A program made the translations under genes and the position numbers. A stretch of DNA of 64,000 nt from COE1 sp910588595 (GTDB lineage Bacteria; Bacillota; Clostridia; Lachnospirales; Lachnospiraceae), in NCBI GenBank assembly GCA_948957135.1, contig CARDBT010000010.1, positions 1 through 64,000 on the forward strand, read 5' to 3'. Below the pieces are notes generated by a model that worked only from the letters and a program-made list of their open reading frames with translations, had not been told where the DNA came from and did no database searches. Below, in pieces: positions 59,571 through 64,000 of this stretch. Position 1 is the stretch's first letter. Each line of letters begins with the position of its first letter.

Positions 59571-60713
59571 CTAATACCCGATGCACTCCTTCAGCCAGTC
59601 ATTCGTGACATAGTTTTCCACAGCGCCATACTCTTCGGGAGCAACACTGTAGATCGTTTCGATCGTTGTATCCTCCCTGAGCATATCCTGTGTGATCAGC
59701 GATGCCAGCATTTCGATATAATTTGTCGGTTCCCCTGTCTCCGGATCTGTGATATCCTCATAATCATTGTTCAGTTCCAGCGCCAGAATGCGGATCCCCT
59801 GCTCGCCGTTTGCCTTGAAATCCGTGCAGGCACAGGCTTTCCACTGCGAATCATCCTCCAGCATATACTGGATATCCATATTACAGATATCAACCGAGAC
59901 CAGCGGAATATCGCGCTGTGACTCCCGCAATGCCTGATAGCATCCCTGGGCATAGGCATCATACGCCACCCATACCGCATCTATATCACCCGTATCGTAC
60001 TTCATCAACGTCGCACTCATCACATCGTGCATGGACGCTGTGGCATTGTTGTAATCCGTCGGTCCGATCACCTCCAGCGTATGAATCTTCCCGCTCTTCT
60101 CATACTCCTGATACCCCGTCTCCCGCCTGTCAAAAGCTGCAATATAATTTGGCCCGACCCACACCTTTAACAGATTCACCTGATCTTTGGAAGGATACAA
60201 CTCCTTGCAGACATAGTCCAGCAGACTCTCCGCAAAACCCGTGTCATCCTGAAAGAACTGTGTGACACCTTCTATTTCCTGTACCTGTCCCGACGCGTCG
60301 CGAAACTGCGTGTCAAATGTCACGATCTTTAACTCCGGATATTCCGCAAGCAATGACCGGAGAAACGTGTACGAATAGTCTTGTCCGCCATGTGACAGAT
60401 ACATCCCGTCATATCCGCCCGCCGCACAAGTACTGATATAGTTCTGGAATGCAGTGTCGTCCCCGTTGGAAAAAAACACATCACATTCCATCCCCAGCTT
60501 CTCAGCCGTCTCCTCACACTGATTCGCGCACAGTTGAAAAATCTCACTCGACGACATATTCAGGATATATGCAACCTTCTTTCCTGCAACTGGCGAAGCC
60601 GGGGCGTTTCCCACTGTCCCTGCCTGTTCCGCACACCCCGCAAGTCCGAGTGCCAGTGCCAATGCTGCTCCTGCTACCATACCAAATGCCTTAAAATGTC
60701 TCCTCACTTTCAT
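59571..60713 (-). CDS. Sugar-type ABC solute-binding lipoprotein
   Basis: A ~380-residue lipoprotein of the ribose/galactose-binding type (signal ends LALGLAGCAEQ; KVAYILNMSSSEIFQLCANQ, AVWVAYDAYAQGCYQAL). The start is unclear. The ATG at 60713 overlaps the TGA of an upstream remnant frame (ATGA), but GGAGG is only one base away; a GTG at 60707 has ideal 7-base spacing. It supplies the RbsC/RbsA-type transporter encoded next. Confidence 0.9.
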   Translation of the reverse strand: MKVRRHFKAFGMVAGAALALALGLAGCAEQAGTVGNAPASPVAGKKVAYILNMSSSEIFQLCANQCEETAEKLGMECDVFFSNGDDTAFQNYISTCAAGGYDGMYLSHGGQDYSYTFLRSLLAEYPELKIVTFDTQFRDASGQVQEIEGVTQFFQDDTGFAESLLDYVCKELYPSKDQVNLLKVWVGPNYIAAFDRRETGYQEYEKSGKIHTLEVIGPTDYNNATASMHDVMSATLMKYDTGDIDAVWVAYDAYAQGCYQALRESQRDIPLVSVDICNMDIQYMLEDDSQWKACACTDFKANGEQGIRILALELNNDYEDITDPETGEPTNYIEMLASLITQDMLREDTTIETIYSVAPEEYGAVENYVTNDWLKECIGY

Positions 60714-60829
60714 GCCTCCGTCCAAACAATATTACAGCCCCACTTGTCGATCTCTTCACACTTGACATAGACGTGATCTTTCAGAATCTGTAGCTCCTGT
60801 TCATAGATGATAGCACATCCTTCGAACGA
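60710..60829 (-). pseudogene. 3' remnant of a gene formerly upstream of the binding protein
   Basis: A 39-codon open frame without a start codon, reading ...AIIYEQELQILKDHVYVK and ending NIVWTEA-stop. The composition looks like coding sequence, and its TGA overlaps the ATG of the binding-protein gene. This suggests that an upstream operon gene was lost by deletion. The family is not recognised. The rest of the 60714-61032 gap holds only a short ORF-like stretch and the terminator. Confidence 0.4.
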
Positions 60830-60910
60830 TTAGGGCGGTCAGGCACCATTCGCACTTTTTGGGGTATCGATTACAGCTTTCCTTCTATTCTTTTCAGGTC
60901 AAACATCGAA

Positions 60911-60944
60911 AAAAGTGGAGGTTCTGCCCGAACGCTCCACTTTT
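60911..60944. terminator. Bidirectional intrinsic terminator after the three-gene hypothetical cassette
   Basis: AAAAGTGGAG-GTTC and GAAC-CTCCACTTTT form a long stem with a TGCCC loop and a single bulge; the minus-strand side is followed by T6. Confidence 0.85.
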
Positions 60945-61032
60945 CCTATGTACATACAGACTATTTAGATCCTGACTGCCCCGACTGCCCTGATGTTCAT
61001 CGGATAGACATTGCTGTCTAAAACGGTAACTG

Positions 61033-61869
61033 TCAAATCGCAGAATCGAACTTCTGTCCGACCTGTCGTTCAAAGCTTGACCGGATATCCCTTCTTACGA
61101 GATAGTCCGCATTCTCGATCTGGCTGATCAGATCCTCGATCGTGTCCGCTGTGAAAGTCACTTCGCCCTCCTCGTCACTCTCGTAGAATTCCTCCCTGAT
61201 CTCCTTGCGCTCCGTCCTGCCTTCCTCGAGCTTTTCCTGCAGTTTCTTCTCTTCTGCTTTCTTTGCAGCCTTCTTCTCCTCTGCCTTCTTTGCAGCTTTC
61301 TTCTTTGCCAGCCGCTCCTGTGCGGTCTTATTCTGTGACTTGAACGACTGATCCATCGTTGCAAAGAACGATGTCGCGCCATTGTCATACACATTCATGC
61401 CGCAGCTCTTTACATTCAATCCCATATTGGCAAGCTTGCTCTTTAACTGGTTCAGCCCGCTTGCTCCCTGTGAAATGATTCCCTCATACTGCTTGCGGAA
61501 TTTCTCATCCTCCGCCATGCGCTCGATCTTCTCCTCGTCGATCAGAACGACCATCTTGCTCGTATTGGAATATTTTGAAGCGTTTGCCTTGGCATATTCC
61601 TTCTGGTCTTTGCTCACGAGAATAAAGTCCAGATTGCCATACTTCTTCTTCAATTCCTCGTAGTACTTTGCAGCCTTCTCGGTCAACTCCGGACTCCCGA
61701 TCGTCCTGCCATTGACTTTTGTCTTTTTCACAGTGTCCTTGGAGCCCTCGTTCTTTGTGACTGCGAGGTCTTCTGTCTTCTCGTCAGTCCTTTTGCCTGT
61801 CTTTGACGTGTTGTAGTGAGCGGCGATGCTCTCTGCAACAGCGGGCGTCCCCGCAGAAATGGTACTCAT
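61033..61869 (-). CDS. DUF6033-like hypothetical protein
   Basis: A 278-residue protein of the kind labelled DUF6033 in Lachnospiraceae (from memory). Starts MSTISAGTPAVAESIAAHYN; the middle (YGNLDFILVSKDQKEYAKAN, SKMVVLIDEEKIERMAED) is a compact domain; then a Lys/Glu/Ala repeat (KKAEEKKAAKKAEEKK). No signal peptide. Third gene of a cassette, 92 bases after the second. Function unknown; its ends resemble small flagellar-associated proteins but this is inference. Confidence 0.75.
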   Translation of the reverse strand: MSTISAGTPAVAESIAAHYNTSKTGKRTDEKTEDLAVTKNEGSKDTVKKTKVNGRTIGSPELTEKAAKYYEELKKKYGNLDFILVSKDQKEYAKANASKYSNTSKMVVLIDEEKIERMAEDEKFRKQYEGIISQGASGLNQLKSKLANMGLNVKSCGMNVYDNGATSFFATMDQSFKSQNKTAQERLAKKKAAKKAEEKKAAKKAEEKKLQEKLEEGRTERKEIREEFYESDEEGEVTFTADTIEDLISQIENADYLVRRDIRSSFERQVGQKFDSAI

Positions 61870-61961
61870 AGTTCATCCCTCCCTGATTTCGTGCGGCTAA
61901 AATCCATTTCAGCCTGTACCGTTGTTTCATGAAATTGTGTCATCAAATGCTTCTATATTTT

Positions 61962-62435
61962 TTACGCCTTCGCCTTAAAGCCTGCGCTCTCCGCTTCGGG
62001 TGTCCAAAATATACTGTTATATCTCACCTGCTCCTCGATCTCGCTGACCGTTGTCGTCCTGATGACGGATCGGTTCACTGTCCTGGCCTCCGACCGTCTC
62101 CCCTGGCTGAACCGGTCTGTCGCACAGATCTCGGTACTGATATTATTGTAGTTATTCATATGACAGATACAGCTCACGATATGTCCCCCTGTGACGAGGA
62201 CCAGATCACTCAGGCTTTTCATGCAATATGGCAGCATGGTCAGATTATCCTCAAGCCACTGCTCGATCTTCCTGTCTTTCGTCGCCCTGTAATACAACCG
62301 CTCACTGATCTTTACCTGATATCCGTCCGCCCTCATACACTCAAAGTGTTTCCTGACATATTTCTCGTATTGATGCGGATTTTTGTATCTGACCTCCGAA
62401 TCCCTCTGCTCCTCCTTCAGCATGCATCCGCTCAC
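61962..62435 (-). CDS. Hypothetical protein, cassette gene 2
   Basis: A 157-residue soluble protein (VRYKNPHQYEKYVRKHFECM, RATKDRKIEQWLEDNLTMLP, SIFWTPEAESAGFKAKA). No family recognised. It starts one base after the stop of gene 1, so the two are translationally linked. Confidence 0.7.
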   Translation of the reverse strand: MSGCMLKEEQRDSEVRYKNPHQYEKYVRKHFECMRADGYQVKISERLYYRATKDRKIEQWLEDNLTMLPYCMKSLSDLVLVTGGHIVSCICHMNNYNNISTEICATDRFSQGRRSEARTVNRSVIRTTTVSEIEEQVRYNSIFWTPEAESAGFKAKA

Positions 62436-62436
62436 C

Positions 62437-63009
62437 CTATGCCTTGATATCGATCGGCGTGTACTGATTCTCGAGATACATCCGGGTGATCCGCTCCTGC
62501 TCGACTATCTCCGGCAGTTCTTCATCCAGTTCCTCCTTGAGTGCCGCACTGTCCGTGAGCCTCTCGTCGAGTGTCTCCTGCAGCTCCTTTGGCATATCCT
62601 CAAGCAGTTCGTCAAGGATACCACCGTCATCCTCAATACCGAGCGCTTCCTCAGCGATCTCCTCACACCGCTCCTCTGCAGTCTTGGGTTCGAGCTCCTC
62701 TGCAGCCTCGGCGATCTTCTCCCCGAGCTCCTGTGCCTCGTCCATACAGTGCATCACCTGCTCGTTATTGAACTGTTTCTTGACTGCATCGATCTGATCA
62801 TTATAATTATTGAACAGTTCCAGTTTCTGCGCGATCTCGTCGAGCGACGCACACTGCTTATTTTTGAGTGCCGCTTTCTTCCCCTCAAAAAAGTCGATCT
62901 GCGACTGCGCTTTCTGAACCCTCTCGATCTTTTCCTCTGTGCTCTTCAGTCCCATGCCGTAATGCTGTGTGAGAACTGAGAGCGGACTGTTCGCCATTGA
63001 AATATTCAT
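62437..63009 (-). CDS. Acidic coiled-coil hypothetical protein, cassette gene 1
   Basis: A 190-residue protein, strongly acidic and helical. Start MNISMANSPLSVLTQHYGMG, coiled segment (EEKIERVQKAQSQIDFFEGK), acidic middle (EELEPKTAEERCEEIAEEA) and end QYTPIDIKA. AGGGG lies 6 bases before the ATG. A sigma-D-like -10 box is 80 bases upstream. Function unknown. Confidence 0.72.
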   Translation of the reverse strand: MNISMANSPLSVLTQHYGMGLKSTEEKIERVQKAQSQIDFFEGKKAALKNKQCASLDEIAQKLELFNNYNDQIDAVKKQFNNEQVMHCMDEAQELGEKIAEAAEELEPKTAEERCEEIAEEALGIEDDGGILDELLEDMPKELQETLDERLTDSAALKEELDEELPEIVEQERITRMYLENQYTPIDIKA

Positions 63010-63088
63010 ACTAAACCCCTATCACTTTCCCGTTTATCATATAAAATAAGTTTCCATAATCACACGACAGTATGATTCTCTACATGTT

Positions 63089-63096
63089 ATATCGGT
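63089..63096 (-). promoter_or_regulatory. Possible sigma-D -10 box of the three-gene cassette
   Basis: ACCGATAT matches GCCGATAT at 7 of 8 positions. The -35 at 15-base spacing is poor (GATT for TAAA). Position relative to the start codon is like that of the FliD-like gene. Confidence 0.4.
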
Positions 63097-63166
63097 ACAT
63101 ATTGGAAAAGAATCAAGCGGTCAGCAGCATTTTCCCGCAAAAAATGGCTGAGCTATGAATATTTTC

Positions 63167-64000
63167 TCATACATTCCGATCGTCCTTTTTCTTTAACAGC
63201 TGTGAGGTATCCAGTGTCTGCTCCGACTGCTTCTCTTTCTTCTGCCGCTTTTGCTTTTTAGGTGCTTTCGCCGCTCTTGCAGTCTGCATTTCCTCTGTTT
63301 CTGACACTTGTGTCATATTAGGTTTCTGCGTTACAGTCTCTCCCTGAGCCGCATTTTCGACAGTCCTCCTTTTCCATCCCGTCAAAAACGCAACCCGCCT
63401 CGGCACATACTGGAAACGCCGCATTGCCACATCGAATACAAACAGGCAGACTGCAAGTGCCAGCAGCCAGTTTGTCAGCGGATAGCTCTCCCTCGCTTTC
63501 GCGGCAGGACGCGTCCAGACAGAATCCTGTTCCGTGATGATCCTGCCATACTGCTGTGCAAATTTCAGATAAGCGTCCGCACTCACATCAAACTTATATT
63601 CGTCCGAAAACTGCACTGCAGCAGCAGTGGTCATATAGTTCTGTATCTCCCCATCCTCGGTGCGCCGTATGTTAAAGTGATACAGACCTGTCTGCGGCGT
63701 GGCGAGTTCTGCGGTGTATCTGCCCGGCGCTGTTGCATGAAGTTTTTCCTCCATCACGTTTCCCTTCGGGTCAATGACAGTCACCAGGATCTCTGTCGCA
63801 CTGCCGTAGTCACTGGTCTGATAATCGATCTCGGTCCGCTCGCCGACTGTCACCACATTCACGCTGTCCTCGCCCATGCCGGCATTTCCGACAGAATGAT
63901 CCACGATGCGTTTCCACAGCTGTACATAGTCCTCCTGACCTGCAAATGCGCCGGTCCACTCGCCGGTGACATCACTGTTCCACGCCGCTGTCCTGCCCAG
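63167..64000 (-). CDS. C-terminal part of a large membrane protein, cut by the window edge
   Basis: The frame is open to the window end, so the true start is outside; 277 residues are visible. It begins LGRTAAWNSDVTGEWTGAFA, typical of large von Willebrand/glutamine-amidotransferase-like membrane proteins that follow MoxR-type operons. A beta domain follows (LVTVIDPKGNVMEEKLHATA), then one membrane helix (NWLLALAVCLFVFDVAM) and a Lys-rich cytosolic tail (KAPKKQKRQKKEKQSEQ). Confidence 0.7.
   Translation of the reverse strand: MGRTAAWNSDVTGEWTGAFAGQEDYVQLWKRIVDHSVGNAGMGEDSVNVVTVGERTEIDYQTSDYGSATEILVTVIDPKGNVMEEKLHATAPGRYTAELATPQTGLYHFNIRRTEDGEIQNYMTTAAAVQFSDEYKFDVSADAYLKFAQQYGRIITEQDSVWTRPAAKARESYPLTNWLLALAVCLFVFDVAMRRFQYVPRRVAFLTGWKRRTVENAAQGETVTQKPNMTQVSETEEMQTARAAKAPKKQKRQKKEKQSEQTLDTSQLLKKKDDRNV

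Noticed and set aside
54234..63009. Prophage or integrative element covering the hypothetical genes
   Set aside because: No integrase, phage structural gene, attachment repeats or composition break is visible.

Overview
The window is typical of a motile, strictly fermentative member of the Lachnospiraceae (Clostridia). Genes of mid GC with strong AGGAGG-type ribosome sites lie in short, tightly packed operons. Gene content includes a CIRCE-controlled groESL, luxS, a stand-alone glycyl-radical domain with a Crp/Fnr-type regulator, many GGDEF/EAL proteins, a chemoreceptor, promoters of the flagellar sigma-D type, and several hypothetical families of a kind I associate with this family. The species cannot be named from the sequence. 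The sequence is a draft: there is a run of exactly 100 Ns at 14233-14332, and three genes are broken at homopolymers.

Layout. 1-9000 (mostly minus strand): tRNA fragment, Dabb protein, a frameshifted C_GCAxxG_C_C-GGDEF-EAL gene, a MITE-like element that supplies the acylphosphatase stop codon, an operon of AAA ATPase/PAS/TrmH methyltransferase/acylphosphatase, a duplicated-domain protein, luxS, a secreted papain-like protein, and a LacI-type sensor fused to GGDEF. 9000-14200: PlsC-type acyltransferase, Nudix, Fur-family regulator, DNA-deoxyinosine glycosylase, YgjP-like metallopeptidase, DHH phosphoesterase. 14200-20060: hairpin-repeat array, dual-receiver regulator, a hybrid 7TM sensor kinase split in three by indels, grcA-like gene and Crp/Fnr regulator. 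20070-29350: groL-groS, degenerate GGDEF protein, PHP-HAD fusion, ABC-F protein, two hypotheticals. 29460-35080: ppx-ppk-maf polyphosphate/nucleotide operon and pheA. 35170-40560: DUF5050 protein with a long leader, a CmpB-like membrane protein, D,D-carboxypeptidase, PH-domain protein, gpmI. 40700-44600: a heterodimeric BmrCD-like multidrug exporter preceded by a promoter, a 29-codon leader peptide and an attenuator. 44600-52020: serine hydrolase, second CmpB-like protein, thiN, a chemoreceptor paired with a binding lipoprotein, and a PaaK-like ligase with a lost P-loop. 52100-64000: repeat array, 7TM-GGDEF protein, FliD-like orphan, flotillin, ribose-type ABC transporter, a three-gene hypothetical cassette, and the 3' part of a large membrane protein.

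The main themes are c-di-GMP signalling (one EAL enzyme with a complete active site, two active and two degenerate GGDEF domains), motility and chemotaxis, and anaerobic redox control. The most distinctive features are: (i) a family of tandem ~88-bp double-hairpin units at four loci, each ending directly at the T-run of an intrinsic-terminator-like hairpin; (ii) the leader-peptide attenuator in front of the exporter; (iii) a fusion of a cysteine-rich C_GCAxxG_C_C domain to GGDEF-EAL; and (iv) a near-ideal class II Crp/Fnr site in front of the glycyl-radical repair gene.
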